Positions 11,346 through 22,574 of a DNA stretch of 64,000 nt are shown piece after piece (positions within the stretch are counted from its first letter, which is position 1; each line of letters begins with the position of its first letter). A program made the position numbers and the translations under genes. Source of the stretch: Mantis religiosa (lineage: Eukaryota > Arthropoda > Insecta > Mantodea > Mantidae); contig CM060953.1 of assembly GCA_030765055.1 (NCBI GenBank), positions 179,344,709 to 179,408,708 of the forward strand, given 5' to 3'. The notes under the pieces were generated by a model, which was not told where the DNA came from, ran no database searches, and saw only the letters and a list, made by a program, of their open reading frames with translations.

Positions 11346-11689
11346 TAATTTGATATCAATCTTCGTAGCCACTGTGACGTAGGTCTGATGGCTTAGTTAC
11401 ATAGTCATCGTCGTCTAAATCTACCTTTATTTATATTATTAGTGGAACAAATGCTGTGGTATTGCATATTCAATGCACAGGCTTTAAATTCGCGACCGCC
11501 CGAAATATAAGCCACAGACACAATTGTCTTGAGTCACTTTTCTCTGGGTATATTTTCGGAGCTGATGCCTTAGCCCGTATGCTGAAGTCATTCTTGATTT
11601 TTCAGATGTGGCAGTAGAGTAGATGCCGAGGCTGAATACTCCAAGAAGTGTTGACCCGGTAAGAGAGTGATTTAAGGATTATGTGAACG

Positions 11690-11965
11690 CTCATAAAGTG
11701 TCAGTAGAATGGACGCCAAGAATGCTAATCCGAAACAAAAACATTCGAGAGCATTTTGCTGTGAAGCCAATTTGGCTTTGTTCAGACAGAAAGGTCTTCT
11801 TGGTCGATTTGTGGCTGCAGAGAGGACGTGGGTGCACCGGTCTTCAAGTTACTGCGGCAGTGTTGCGAGATGCTCAAGGAATGTTAATGGTTTACTACTT
11901 GAACAGAGGTCAAGCGATATTGGAACAACACTAAGCAGCATTAATCACCCGCCCTTGTAATTACA
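11690..11965 (+). pseudogene. mariner transposase middle fragment
   Basis: Two overlapping frames give one mariner-like stretch. EWTPRML and then CCEANLALFRQ resemble the linker before the first catalytic aspartate. The expected VDETWVHH appears as AAERTWVHR, so the aspartate is lost. Then AVLRDAQGMLMVYYLNRGQA matches the post-catalytic strand, followed by a stop and ALITR. At least one frameshift and one stop are present, and both ends are missing. Confidence 0.65.
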
Positions 11966-12379
11966 ACATGGATAAAAACGCACTGTCTCTTAGGAATTCT
12001 CTGCAAGGAGCTCCACTGAACCAAATGGAACTGTGTTGAGTTTAAAATTCCATGTGATAACAGCAGCTTAAGCAGTTTGCAGACGTGGTTTTTTGAAGTG
12101 CAAGAAAACATAAAATCGAAGAAAAGCCATACTGGAGATTCTATTCAAGGAACCAGAAGCTCGTAGATCGACTACACGTGATATACAGACATAAAAATAT
12201 GATATGCTGAACTCCCAATACTCACCTAAACAAATTCTAACAAACGCTTAATCTCCTATCTCCTATGTATACGTGATGGATGCACAACTGATGCGCTACG
12301 TAAATACTTTAACGTCCATCACTAATTTGGAACTAGCACTAAAAACTCCTCAAGAAATTGACAAAGCTGTGCAATGTCT
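11966..12379. other. no recognisable gene
   Basis: A T14 run at ~12382-12395 borders the next mariner. Otherwise this is plain AT-rich sequence. Confidence 0.5.
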
Positions 12380-12395
12380 TAATTTTTTTTTTTTG

Positions 12396-13265
12396 ACAAC
12401 GTACTTTTACTCATCCTCATAATTTTGATGGTCCTTCTCAATATAGTCTCCCCTGAATGTGATGCACTTGTCCCAGCGTTTCTGCCAGTCTTCAAAGACA
12501 TGCTGGAAATCATTTTTAAGGGATCCTTCAAAATCGCCTCCGCAGCCATCACCACTGCTTCTGATGGTGGAGAATGCCTCCCACGAAGGCACAGAAATAG
12601 AAAAATGTCACATGGGGCTAAATCCGGACTATAGGGAGGTTGAGGGATGCACTTCACGTTGACTTTTGCAAGATATTCAGCAACAACATTGGCAATATAC
12701 GGTCACGCATTACCGTGGTGCAGCATCCAGCCTGCTTCACGGAAATGTGTCTTTTGCGCCTGATACGTACTTGCAATGTTTTTAGGACATCCCTGTAGTA
12801 TTGTCCAGTTACTAATGTGTGTGCAGGTACAACATGCTGATAAACCATTCCATGAATATCAAAGAATGAGATGACCATAACTTTCCCAGCAGAAGCAACC
12901 ACCTTTACTTTGGGGGGGGGGGGGGTTGTGATGAAGGAGATTTCCACACTGAGCTTTGCTGTTTGCTCTCAGGATCAAAATGATGTAGCCAAGTTTCATC
13001 TACAGTGATTAAGTTTGAATGAAACTCCGCAACTTCCTCTAACATCAACTTTAACTGCATGTTACCTCCATTGCAGCGGTAGGTGATACTGAACATGTCT
13101 GAATTTGCCTGGTTGTCACAGCCGGGAACCAGGAGTACCAACAATGAAACTACTCTGGCGTGTTTGTTTCACATTAAGCTAACAGAATATAATAAGATTG
13201 AATTTTAGTGCGAAAAATTATGACCGTAAAAAACTAAGATCATTCTTTATTGAACAGCCCTCGTA
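12396..13265 (-). mobile_element. internally deleted mariner
   Basis: The 5' end on the minus strand is TACGAGGGCTGTTCAATAAA at 13246-13265, a typical mariner terminal repeat starting at a TA. Including non-coding sequence the element is only ~0.87 kb, against ~1.3 kb for an intact mariner. The matching 3' terminal repeat was not found next to the T run at ~12382-12395, so that end is lost or decayed. Confidence 0.75.
12407..13150 (-). pseudogene. mariner transposase, N-terminal domain deleted, catalytic Asp lost
   Basis: Minus-strand frames give NLITVDETWLHHFDPESK (first catalytic Asp, ~13000), then VVASAGKVMVISFFDIHG and YRDVLKTLQ. YSPDLAPCD carries the third Asp and GDYIEK lies near the end. 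The second catalytic position reads LHHGN: the codon is GGT at 12714-12712, so Asp has become Gly. Two codons later a TGA stop (12705-12703) replaces a probable Arg. Spacing between positions is 34, the mariner value. The whole helix-turn-helix domain is missing upstream. A G run (~12912-12924) marks a frameshift. Confidence 0.85.
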
Positions 13266-14404
13266 GAAATGTTCAATATGATGCAAATCTTTCCATCAGA
13301 CACAACGATGCCAAGAAACCTAAAATAAATATATCATTACCATCACACACTGAACAGCTTTTGAATGAAAAGAAACAATGTCGCAGACTATGGGAGTAAA
13401 CAAAATATCCACCACATAAAACAGTTTACAAAAGGCAACGAAACATTTTCCAAATGCATTTAAACAACACTTCCGTAGGGCCAGGCACAATCATCTGTCG
13501 CTAAACACCACTGACAGCTCGTTATGGGGGGAGGGGGGAAATCTGACTAAGCAAGTCATCGCCATTGGGTACAAACAAAAACTGGTATACTTCTCCAAAG
13601 TCGTAGTCGCCTTCCTGCACCACACTTCAATTTCTGTTTCTTTTATCTGTGGAGCAGGACGCTGAATAGCCAACACGGCATTCACTTGTTGAAGAAAAAA
13701 TATCCGGTAAACGGTTAAGTGACGTATATCTCGAAAATGGTTAAAGCCACGAAAATTTGACATTTGTTTGCGCCATTATCGTCATTTGTTCCGGCGGGCG
13801 CATGAATATTTCACTTGGCGCCGGTTATGCGACCAGCTGATCATGTGACTCGCCAGCGCGCAAAAAAAGAGGCTTCTTCTTCCTTTTATAGTTACAGACA
13901 TGTTGAGACATGTGATGTGCTTCGTTGTGTGGCTGCGTGCAGCTGTTGTTGCAATGAAAGAACCGTTTTAGTTTATCTCAAATATTAAATGTATTGTTGT
14001 CTTCTTCATGATTATTCACATAAGAAATGTAGCGTGTTCAATAAATTTATCTAGTGATATGAATACAGATCTATCGAGTACAGTCTACAAAATCAGTTTC
14101 CTTGGTTACAGCTAAAATCAAGGTGGTCCTCCGCATTAAATTAAGCACGACACGAACAACATTAATTGTTGTACTTTTACCAGATCTACGCTTTTAATGT
14201 GGTAATATTCATTCCGAGTAAAGAAAAATTTACAGGCTATTCCCAGGAAAATTCAAAACATACATTCTGCGATGAAACTATCTTAAACTTATGGTATTTT
14301 AATAAAAAATCGTTATTACTATTTGAGAAAATCACATATTTTGAAAAGTGTTTCATGTAGGGCAATTTGGCGCGGGGAGATTTTGTTCAAAATATTTGTA
14401 GAAG
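13266..14404. other. no recognisable gene
   Basis: A 90-codon minus-strand frame (13491-13763) has no motif I know. A short GC-rich patch lies at ~13790-13870, followed by pyrimidine-rich sequence and TTTTATAG. It could be an old LTR, but I cannot support that. Confidence 0.45.
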
Positions 14405-15483
14405 AAATGCGGCAAATCCGCATACCAGTGTTAAATTGACTGGGTTCTAATTGAAGCTTTGAGTTCTCTTATCATCCTCAGGTGTATGGTTGTAGGAAAT
14501 GGATTTTTGTGGTTGTTGGCTAGTCAGTCGTATTAATGACAGTTTGTTTGTAGCAGAATTATTTGGTTTAATTCCTACTAAGTTTGCTTATCGACTTGGA
14601 TTGGTGACCACCTGTTAGTAAAATTCCTAACATAAATTCAACTTTACTTGAAACCCTGGATTACTTGTTTAAATTTACTTCCACGCGGATTCTATTTCTT
14701 CTTTATACGGCGACTACTTTGCTCTAATAAATTTCTAACGCTGCTTCCACTTACAGTGGTTGCGCTATTCTTAACTCCCCTACATTTCAGACATAAATCT
14801 TCGCTTCTCTTCTTAACGCGCATGAACACGTCCTTCCTGTCGTAGTATAACCTTTTAACTACGTTTTTCTTACTTCACGATTCAGTTCGAACCTTATACT
14901 GACCCCCTCTCTAACTTTATCACATGACCAAACTAGCTCACCCTTCTCAAATGTTACATTATTATTGGTTTGTCATTTATTTCGAATTTTCGCAATGGTT
15001 TGCAAACTCGTCTAACTCATTGACGTTCAGCCTGAGTTGGGGAACACCTAATCTGAGTTGTTTGTAACGGTATACATTGTTATCAAATCACTGAAGTAAA
15101 TCCCTTTAGCGTTCATGCTTAACTGCATTTTGAAAGCCTTTTTGTCCCAACACATTCCAGGCTGGAAGTATTCTATAGTTCTCAGACATTCAACTTTTAC
15201 TAGCACAAAGAAGGTAACGCTCCTTCCTTCCTGTATCTCCGACGTGTACAGATTTTTACAAGAATATTTATCTTTCTTGCCTGGATGCTAGTATATATGT
15301 TATGTTGAATTATATTCATCTCTTCTTATTCTTTAAGTCAACCGCCATTTTAATCATTACTCTATTCATTCTAATTTCATATTATAACAAGATTTTTATA
15401 TTAGTTTAGCAAAGCATTTTTATTAATTTATGTTCTTTTTTAATTATCTGATTTCGATTGATTCGCCGCCACCTAAACGCTGC
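14405..15483 (+). repeat. Rep-1, copy 1 (~1.05 kb unclassified repeat)
   Basis: This segment is the reverse complement of 41645-42685 along almost its whole length. Shared blocks include GACGTTCAGCC near 15025, GATTCGCCGCC near 15460 and TCCTAACATAAATTC near 14625. Divergence is mainly substitutions and small indels. Homology stops sharply at GGCAAATCCGCA on one side and CCACCTAAACG on the other. Neither copy has a long open frame, a SINE promoter or terminal inverted repeats that I can see. The class is unknown. Confidence 0.85.
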
Positions 15484-16796
15484 CTGATACTGCTGTTACA
15501 AGATCCTCGATTTTAATAGCCAGTTTCATAACCGGATTTTGTATCTGTGCTATGATGTTCAAGTATAGATACAAAATTCAGACTTCTATAATGAGTTATT
15601 TTTGGATTTCAGGAGGTATCATCCGTTGAAATGTCGACATTCAATTTTGGCTGAGGTGCAACAGTTCTTATGGTAACCTTAAGTAGTTTCCAGAGACAGC
15701 CAGCCCTCTTTGTATGCCAGCTGGAAATCTGTTCTCATCAGAACAGGCAGGCACACCAAAATGGCAGTTCCATTTCAATTATCACGCCGCTTTTCAGGTT
15801 TAAGCCGCCTTAACGACCCCGCTGCGCCTAATATTAATAAAACAAGCAGTTAGCAAAGCAATATTGCTAGATGCATAAAGTTGGATAAAAAGTGGCAGCT
15901 GGCAATTGGCCATTACACTGCAGCAGCACTCTTCGGGAATTAAAACACATGCGCTTCTCGTCCGCACAAGTTAATTAGCCGCAAACCTCTATTGGCAATC
16001 TGCTGATACTGCAACGTTTACGTGCAAATGTAGTGTTTGCTGGAGGTCTTGATTTCCTTGCAAACATATCCAGGTACTGCAACCTTCTTCTTGTGTTCTA
16101 TTACACCATCGATTAATTAACTCTGGGAAGGTTGATGCATGTATTTTAAGTTCAGCTACAAAGAGACATTAAAGACTTATTTAATGTACTGCCACATTGA
16201 ACAAACGCGAAGCTGTAGCGGAGGGAAAGAGTTCAGCCGCCATCCATGTTTGCCCGAATGCCCGAAGGAGTGGAAGTAGTAGGGGAGTCGCTGCTCCTGC
16301 TGTCTATTGGCTGGAGGGGTGGTAGAGATACACCCTCGATGACAACCACGAACTGATTGTATTACTACAACGCCAAAGAAATTTTGAAACTGTAATTTGA
16401 GAGGGTTCCAATTCCAGAAGCATCTCCGGCGCGTAGCAGGTATATAAAGCCAACGCAGGGTCAGAAGTATGACGCAGCCCCTGTCACCTAGGAACACTGA
16501 GCCGACATATAATTTGACATCAGAAAGACATTGACATAAACAAACCAATAAATGTAAATAAATGACATATACCAGAGAATATATAGATATAACTTGAGCA
16601 TATATTCGGAAGTCCGGCACAGTGACAAGGCCACTCTGCGAAGGTCAGTAAACTCCCTTTGCAATCCCTGTAAACAAACAGCCCTGCTCTATTGTCTGCT
16701 TTGCCCTGAAGGAAAACTTGGTGCCTCCTGTCGCAAACTAACCCATTGTTAAAATCCCATGAGTGCTTCTGACAACAGGCTTTGAGATTTTAACCG
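15484..16796. other. single-copy-looking non-coding DNA
   Basis: No match to the window's repeats. Section 15760-16030 is less AT-rich and dense in short motifs such as CAGCTGGCAATTGGCC, TTAATTAG and E-box-like CAGCTG, which would suit an enhancer. A TATA-like element (TATATAAAG) lies near 16441, with an unrecognised 147-codon minus frame (16177-16620). No function is established. Confidence 0.35.
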
Positions 16797-17160
16797 ATGC
16801 GCAGAGAGCATGCTTCTGCATAAATTTTTGCATGCGGACCGTTAGAGAAAGCATCTCTGATATTAGGTCCGAAACTGGAAATTCTGAACACTGATCGTAT
16901 GTGGGGATAGGTACCAGCCAATGAAAAATTAATATTAGTTCACGTGCCTTTTCAAACTCTAAAAAATACCTAGAGTGGGGGTAATTGAAAGTTTTGGCTG
17001 AAAGTAGGTTTTCCTTGTAAGGGCACTTCGGTCGTGGGATCTACGTGAGACGGCGCCCCTAACAAGTACACTTCCGTGCCATGCACCGAGACAGAGTGCC
17101 GTATTTAACAGTCGCTCCAGTGAGAGTTAGTGCAAAGGGTAATGTATAGGGAAGACGGTA

Positions 17161-17383
17161 AATTACGTCCTCCAACTTTAAGTCATACCGGACGATGAAT
17201 GGAATGGGTGAAATGATGCTCAAACGAGCCCAGGGTCCACAGAGCTTAGAGTTACCCTACATTCGCCTTTGTGGATAAGGGAAAACCCCGAAAAAACTTA
17301 TCCAGGTAACTCACCCTGACCGAGATTCGAACACGGGACCTCTTAAACGTGAGGCAGACATGCTACCGAGGCGAGCAAGTAGT
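17161..17383 (-). repeat. SINE-A in duplication unit 1
   Basis: A full-length body with the B box as GATTCGAAC on the plus strand. Twelve bases spanning the A-box region are deleted (CATGCTACCGAGG instead of the longer form kept in unit 2). This copy has probably lost its internal promoter. Confidence 0.88.
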
Positions 17384-17986
17384 CTGACTACGCACTGCTA
17401 TTGCCTCTGCGCTTCATGCGCAAAGGCATGCTTCCACATAAATTTTTGCATGCGGACCGTTAGAGAAAGCGTCTCTGATATTAGGTCCGAAACCAGAAAT
17501 TCTGAACACTGATCGTATGTGGGGATAGGTACCAGCCAATGAAAAATAAATATTAGTTCACGTGATTTTTCAAACTCCAAAAACTACCTAGAGTGGGGGT
17601 AATTGAAAGTTATGGCTGAAACATTTATTATACAATCCAAATATTAAATATAATTCCATCTACCAAAATTTAATATTCATGCACATTCTGTAATTCGTTA
17701 TCAATTTTTAATAAATTATTTTTATTTATGATTTTAATATTACAATTGGTTAAACTCCATTTACATCTTATAATTAATTTATATAGTTTAAATAAAACAT
17801 TACATTGTAAGGGCACTTCGGTCCTGTAATCTACGTGAGACGGACGCGTATTCGGCGCCCCTAACAAGTACACTTCTGTGCCATGCACCGAGACAAAGTG
17901 CAGTATTTAACAGTCGCTCCAGTGAGAGTGCAAAGAGTAATATATAGGGAAGACGATAAATATATCTAGTTCGACTACTTTTGGTA

Positions 17987-18216
17987 AATTACGTCCTCCA
18001 ACTTTAAGTCATGTCGGACGATGAATGGAATGGGTGAAATGATGCTCAAACGAGCCCAGGATCCATAGAGCATAGAGTTACCCCACATTCGCCTTTGTGG
18101 ATAAGGGAAAACTCCGAAAAAACCTTATCCAGGTAACTCACCCTGACCGAGATTCGAACAAGGGACCTCTTGAACGTGAGGCAGACATGCTACCATCTAC
18201 GCTACGGAGGCGGGCA
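17987..18216 (-). repeat. SINE-A in duplication unit 2
   Basis: The same insertion as at 17161, inherited through the duplication. It keeps the complete A-box region (CTACCATCTACGCTACGG on the plus strand), so the unit 1 deletion is secondary. Confidence 0.88.
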
Positions 18217-18257
18217 ATTAGTCCGACTACGCAGTCCTATTGCCTCTGCGCTTCACA

Positions 18258-18540
18258 TCACAATATTGACGCGGGATACAGTGACGCTAAACACAGCAAC
18301 AACACGGAGGATGACTTTACGGTGGCGAGCGTAGGAGCCTAAGGACAACAATAAATTTCTGTCTACCAGATTCGAGGTGTCATCTTCATTCAACGTACAA
18401 CCAGTCAGGACGCACCCACTCCCTAAAGTACAGATGAGTCCTCACGTGGGAGCTACAAGTAATCCGTAATTGTGAGGCGTTGAGCACAAGGGAGAGCTCG
18501 ACGTGGTTCGCTACGGGCCGGACCGCCTCAAGAAGTAGAA
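18258..18540. other. no recognisable gene
   Basis: A moderately GC-rich stretch between the segmental duplication and Rep-2, with no motif I can name. Confidence 0.4.
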
Positions 18541-18912
18541 TAAGTCGGAGACAGTCGATTTGTGTGAGTCGACTGAGTAGTGTTATGTTCCAAGCTCCGT
18601 GGTAAGGAGTCGGTAGGCCTTGGAACGCTTCAGTAAATCAGTTCCCAGGACAGTAAGTGCCACTTCGTGGTTAGGAATTGGCGAAATGTGGGATACACAG
18701 CGAAGCACTTAACGAGGTGTGTTCAGCATCGTCTAACAGGTGTAACTGTGGGTACGTCAGAGAGATTATACCAAGAGGACAAATGGTGCGTCCTAAAGAC
18801 ATAAAGAAATATTGTAGAGGCATATAGAAGTGTTGTGTTTGTGTAAAAGAGAGGCTGATTGTAGGCCAGCATTGCTTTAGCAATTTTGGTGACAATTAAG
18901 GTAGTTTAAGGT
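18541..18912 (+). repeat. Rep-2, copy 1
   Basis: This shares blocks with 49790-50110. The clearest are the GTGGTAAGGAGTCGG type motif, GTGTAAAAGAGAGGCTGATTG against GTAAAAGAGAATGTGATTG, and TTTTGGTGACAATTAAG against TTTTAGTGACAAATAG. In the other copy the region can be read as a short open frame; here stops interrupt it. An LTR leader or a retroposed exon are alternatives. Confidence 0.5.
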
Positions 18913-19200
18913 TAACTTTGTGTTTTTGTCACATATGCACTGAAAGATTCCTTGGTAATTTATTTATTTAAACGAAGATATGATCCTACCAGGACTTTGT
19001 GAATATAGTTCCTCTTCTCTTCAGCGAGTTTTCTTTCAATTCTTTCGCCCGCTTCGATCACTGACTGGGGTTGGGAACTTTTCTTGAATCAGAATAATTC
19101 CCTATCCCCCTGAGTGTGGAAGTACGGATATGAGGGCGAATGCGACGTTAAATATGCTAAATTCCCCAGTTCAACGATTAATGATTCCACACTTTTTCTC

Positions 19201-19465
19201 AAATCAAAGTCCTCACCCGCCTATGTAGCGTAGATGATAACATGTCTGCCTCGCATTCATGAGGTCCCGAGTTCAAATCTAGATCAGGATGCGTTATCTG
19301 GATAAAGTTTTTCGAGGTTTTCCCTTGTCCTGAAAGATGAATGTCAGGTAACTCTAAACTCTATGGGCTTTGGACTTATTTATGCACCATTTCACCCATT
19401 TCATTTGACGTCTGATATGACTTAACATTGGAGGACGTTAATAACGGAAAAAATCAAAGCCCTCA
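19201..19465 (+). mobile_element. SINE-A with target-site duplication
   Basis: The element runs from ~19216 to 19450. The A box is TAGCGTAGATGA and the B box GAGTTCAAATC, with the common body after them. Flanking direct repeats are AAATCAAAGTCCTCA (19201-19215) and AAATCAAAGCCCTCA (19451-19465), with one mismatch. Body divergence from the other copies suggests an older insertion. Confidence 0.9.
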
Positions 19466-19620
19466 ACATGACAAAAGAAGTTAAAGGGGATGAGACAAAT
19501 GAAAGATACAGAAAAAGAATTGTCTTGGTGAAATCACGGGTAGAAGATTTTAAGCACATTATGGCACCTAAACATTAGAGTTTTGCACAGTAAAACTCTT
19601 AATTGGAGATACTATAAACA

Positions 19621-19623
<3 letters not shown>

Positions 19624-19660
<37 letters not shown>

Positions 19661-20200
19661 TATTGCGCCAGAGTTGAGAAGGCAGCCCTGGAACACGACG
19701 AAGGCAATCTTTCTGGAAGTGATTTCATACAATTAGAAAGACGCTAGTATGCTCCTCACGACATCCTTTGGCCTTTTCGGCATGTCGAGTGTTCGTTAAC
19801 AGGCAGGGTCTAAACGGGCAAGGTCGATAGAATTTGGCATTGCTGCCGCGTAGCCGTTTCGTAATCGACAAGCGTCAAGGGACCTTCTCTATTAATAATG
19901 TGACTGTGAGCTTTGTGGAATAATAATTTACTGCGTGAGCAACGAATTCTCCGAGCGCAGATTTGATTGTTAATTTGTCTCCTACATACTGCCATGTAAT
20001 TTCTCGTACTGATTAACGTGCTTCGGAAAGCAATAATTGTTATGTTATGAATGGGTAGGCCGGCCGTTTGATTTCCTGGTATTCCATCGGGTGAAATCAG
20101 CGAACTCATTCTGTTGCAAAGGGACAAAACAGTTGACACTGATTTTTGTGCAGTATGATGGATTTTGAAGTCTGCCTGCCACACTGACGAAAACAAAGAA
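19624..20200 (-). mobile_element. LINE 3' fragment with (TAAA)n tail
   Basis: The (ATTT)n run at 19624-19662 reads on the minus strand as a TAAA tail, as many LINEs have. Upstream on the minus strand a 128-codon frame (19810-20196) contains DGIPGNQTAGLP. That resembles the GIPGNE-ADRLA segment of LINE ribonuclease H. The rest is not conserved enough to be sure. Confidence 0.4.
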
Positions 20201-20489
20201 AATGAAAATGAAATACTGCATTGCTGGATTCCATGAATTTGTAGCCTTGCTATTTTAAAATAAAGCTATCCGATTATCACGAACTAGAATTATGAGCAAC
20301 AAAAATCCTTGGAATACAAATGTGGCTATATTTGACGTAAGTTATGGCTCACATTCTGGTATTTAGTATTAATTTTCCTCATAATCCTAAAATCCGGATA
20401 TTTTAAGAGACTCTCCACAAAAGCTCCCTTAAATTTCTTTTGATTCAGGTACTACATTCACGAATATTCGCATAGCATTTTTTTAACTA

Positions 20490-21035
20490 TTTTAAACCTG
20501 CACTGCTAAGTACGCAGATGACATGACGAAATTCTACCCTAATTCCAACTAGAAAACGGCAATCTATCGTCTACGGACTTCGCTATCTCTACTGATAGAA
20601 CGGTTGGACCAAATACGAAGAAAAGTGAATCTGAAATCTTCTCGGCCGCGCCTGATTCTCACCAAGGCGGTCCGAATTCGATGCGATAGGGCGTGTTTTC
20701 CCAAGGAACTCCGGTTTCCCCCGACATCTCATTCCACTGGTGTTCCATCTTAATTTCATGTATCATCAGTTCATCGCCAGCGATGCCCCATGTAGTAAAA
20801 GCGGGCGTCAAACTCTACACATTCATTCATTTTTAAGATATTCTCACTAAAATCTTATTATATTTCCTGCAACAATAGTTAACATGGCTACCAACTGAAA
20901 CACCAGTAAAATATCTTGGCATTCTGCTAGATACAAGGCTGAACTGGAATGCACAGTCTCGCTTCTTCTCGAATCACCAAGTTATATCCATTGGTTAACA
21001 CACGCTTCAACTTGGACTGGAATTATCAATGTTAG
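20490..21035 (+). pseudogene. LINE reverse transcriptase remnant split by SINE-B
   Basis: At 20508-20522 the frame reads KYADDMTKFYP, including the YADD catalytic box. It continues as LIERLDQIRRKVNLKS to ~20640. After the inserted SINE-B (20643-20833), the palm-thumb segment resumes at ~20895 as PTETPVKYLGILLDTRLNWN. It then shifts frame to SRITKLYPLVNTRFNLD. The similarity to the Jockey-like copy at 23520 is evident. Stops and frameshifts mark it as dead. Confidence 0.7.
20643..20833 (+). mobile_element. SINE-B, second copy
   Basis: The head CGGCCGCGCC is followed directly by TGATTCTCACCAAGG, so ~25 bases holding the A box are deleted relative to the copy at 10620. The body (CGGTTTCCCCCGACATCTCA) and the end (GTAAAAGCGGGCGTCAAACT) match. 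The tail is ACATTCATTCATTTTT rather than a long (AC)n. It interrupts a LINE reverse transcriptase. No clear target duplication was found. Confidence 0.85.
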
Positions 21036-21317
21036 TAGATAGGGGAACATGGGGCAGGACAGGGTACTTAATACTGGTACATCTATATTTCACATTTGAA
21101 CATTTAGAAATTGTATTTTGGTAATGTAAATGTGTTTATTGTTGCATAATTACCCGAAATGCATAAATTAAATAGACACTTGCAACAAATGGGATTAGCT
21201 ATCACGTCAAAAACAAAATTAGTATATTTACCCGTTTTGCCCCATAGGTGGGGCAGTAAAGGGTATTATTTCTTTGAGTAATTTTTGATCAATTTTTTTA
21301 TTTCTTTTACATTTAGT
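21036..21317. other. AT-rich spacer
   Basis: It lies between the LINE remnant and the pogo fragment and includes two GGGGCAGxA-like motifs. It may be the pogo 3' UTR. No gene is visible. Confidence 0.4.
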
Positions 21318-22012
21318 TCACTTCTCACAATATGCACAAATATGTACATCTTCATCATCACTTTCGACGCCTGCACAAGAATTATGAGCCAACTGCAGGC
21401 AGCAGGGATGTCTAATCCACCCTCCTTCTGAATAATCGTGGCAATAAAGACAATCATCTTCGTCGTATTTTGCCACTTCTTTCCTTTTACCAGCAGACAC
21501 ATTACTTCTGGGACGTTTGGTCACAGGAGGATTAGGTCATCTAGGTCTACTTTTCGATGATTCCCGTTTTGTTTCGCTTTCTGGCAGACCAAGACGCCTT
21601 TTTACGGGTCTTTTATTCATTTTTTCTTGTTCCGCATACAACAGCGCTTCTTTATAAGGGGATGTTGTCAGTATTGTACTTTTCCCCCTGTTTTTCCAAA
21701 CTCTCGTGTTTCTCTGATCTACCTTTGGAATAGGTGTGCTATTTTCGGGGCTGGAACTCTGGAAACTACTGCAGCTTGGCATCTCAATGTTTTCTCTCCC
21801 CATAGGTGAACCAGAGACAACGGACTTCTCAGAACTTGAAGGATTAACATCATCAGGAACTCCAGAAGAAAGCTCAATATCTGTCGTTTTGGAAGGTAGG
21901 AAATCAGCATAAAACACATTCATGTTCACAGACCATATTCCTCTTTTTCAAAACCCATTGACTGCCGTGTTCATTGTTGAGGCTCGCATATAACTGGCAG
22001 CAGACAGCTGGA
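21318..22012 (-). pseudogene. pogo/Tigger-type transposase C-terminus with zinc-finger-like end
   Basis: One minus-strand frame, broken by only two TGA stops (in GF*KRGIW near 21957 and after KSRPR near 21539), covers ~230 codons. It starts with IQLSAASYMRASTMNTAVNG, then GIWSVNMNVFYADFLPSKT, the typical segment after the DDE domain of pogo-like transposases. A Ser/Pro-rich linker with basic patches follows. The end is cysteine-rich: CLYC, then HPCCLQLAHNSC, then HICAYC, a PHD-like zinc-binding pattern seen in some pogo transposases. The DDE catalytic domain is cut off at ~22015, where a LINE begins. Few lesions suggest moderate age. Confidence 0.8.
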
Positions 22013-22017
22013 TAGCA

Positions 22018-22560
22018 TGGCTTCAACGTGCACAGAATAGAGGACTATGGTCTATCTATTCTGTGGGACGTTATTTCCCTATCAGGTTACTCCACGAAGC
22101 ATCGGGTCTTACATACGTGGAGGATGAAATTAGACGCCGGGCTTCAAAATTATACGCCAGTTTACCATCACACAGAAGCGCCCTTGTTAGATCATTGGAA
22201 GATTATGACCCCACTAGACGCCGATCTAGACAACATCGGGTCCCCCGTATGGCATGTGGGCACCCTAGATAACCCAGGAGCTAATCCTAACAGCAGCTAA
22301 ACTGAGCTCCTCATAATTCTTCTAAGCTGTTTGGCATCTGAATTTTTCCCCAACTAAAATTAAAAAAAATAACAATTGGGTGCAAAGTACTGCATCCCCC
22401 CTTCAACCCGAAGATACATTCTGTAACCTCTAAATTAATTCCAACCTCAAAACCTACCTCACCTTCATCCTACAATTCCAAATTCTAAACCTTACCTGCG
22501 GTAAAACCCTTAACGGGTGGGCACGCAGCAAAAACCTTCTGACTGTATACAGCCAGACAG
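22018..22560 (+). mobile_element. 5'-truncated Jockey-like LINE 3' end
   Basis: The frame beginning at ~22018 reads LQRAQNRGLWSIYSVGRYFP and RLLHEASGLTYVEDEIRRRA, ending at a stop near 22270. It closely matches the LINE at 4201-5225 and so belongs to the same subfamily. The rest is 3' UTR to ~22560. It abuts the pogo fragment at its severed side, so it probably inserted into that transposon. Confidence 0.8.
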
Positions 22561-22574
22561 CACCTAGTGGAGTG

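Larger units (their letters stand above)
16797..18257. repeat. tandem segmental duplication, two units
   Basis: Unit 1 (16797-17415, ~619 bp) and unit 2 (17416-18257, ~842 bp) are direct copies. They share the TTTTTGCATGCGGACCGTTA block, the GTAAGGGCACTTCGGTC block and an internal minus-strand SINE-A. Unit 2 carries an extra AT-rich stretch of ~180 bases (about 17623-17804) and a few shorter extras (for example ACGCGTATTCG). The second unit begins immediately after the first ends (GCCTCTGCGCTTCATGCGC), so the join is clean. Confidence 0.9.

Noticed and set aside
16177..16620. 147-codon minus-strand frame
   Set aside because: No recognisable domain, overlaps a TATA-like region, and no homologous copy with preserved frame.
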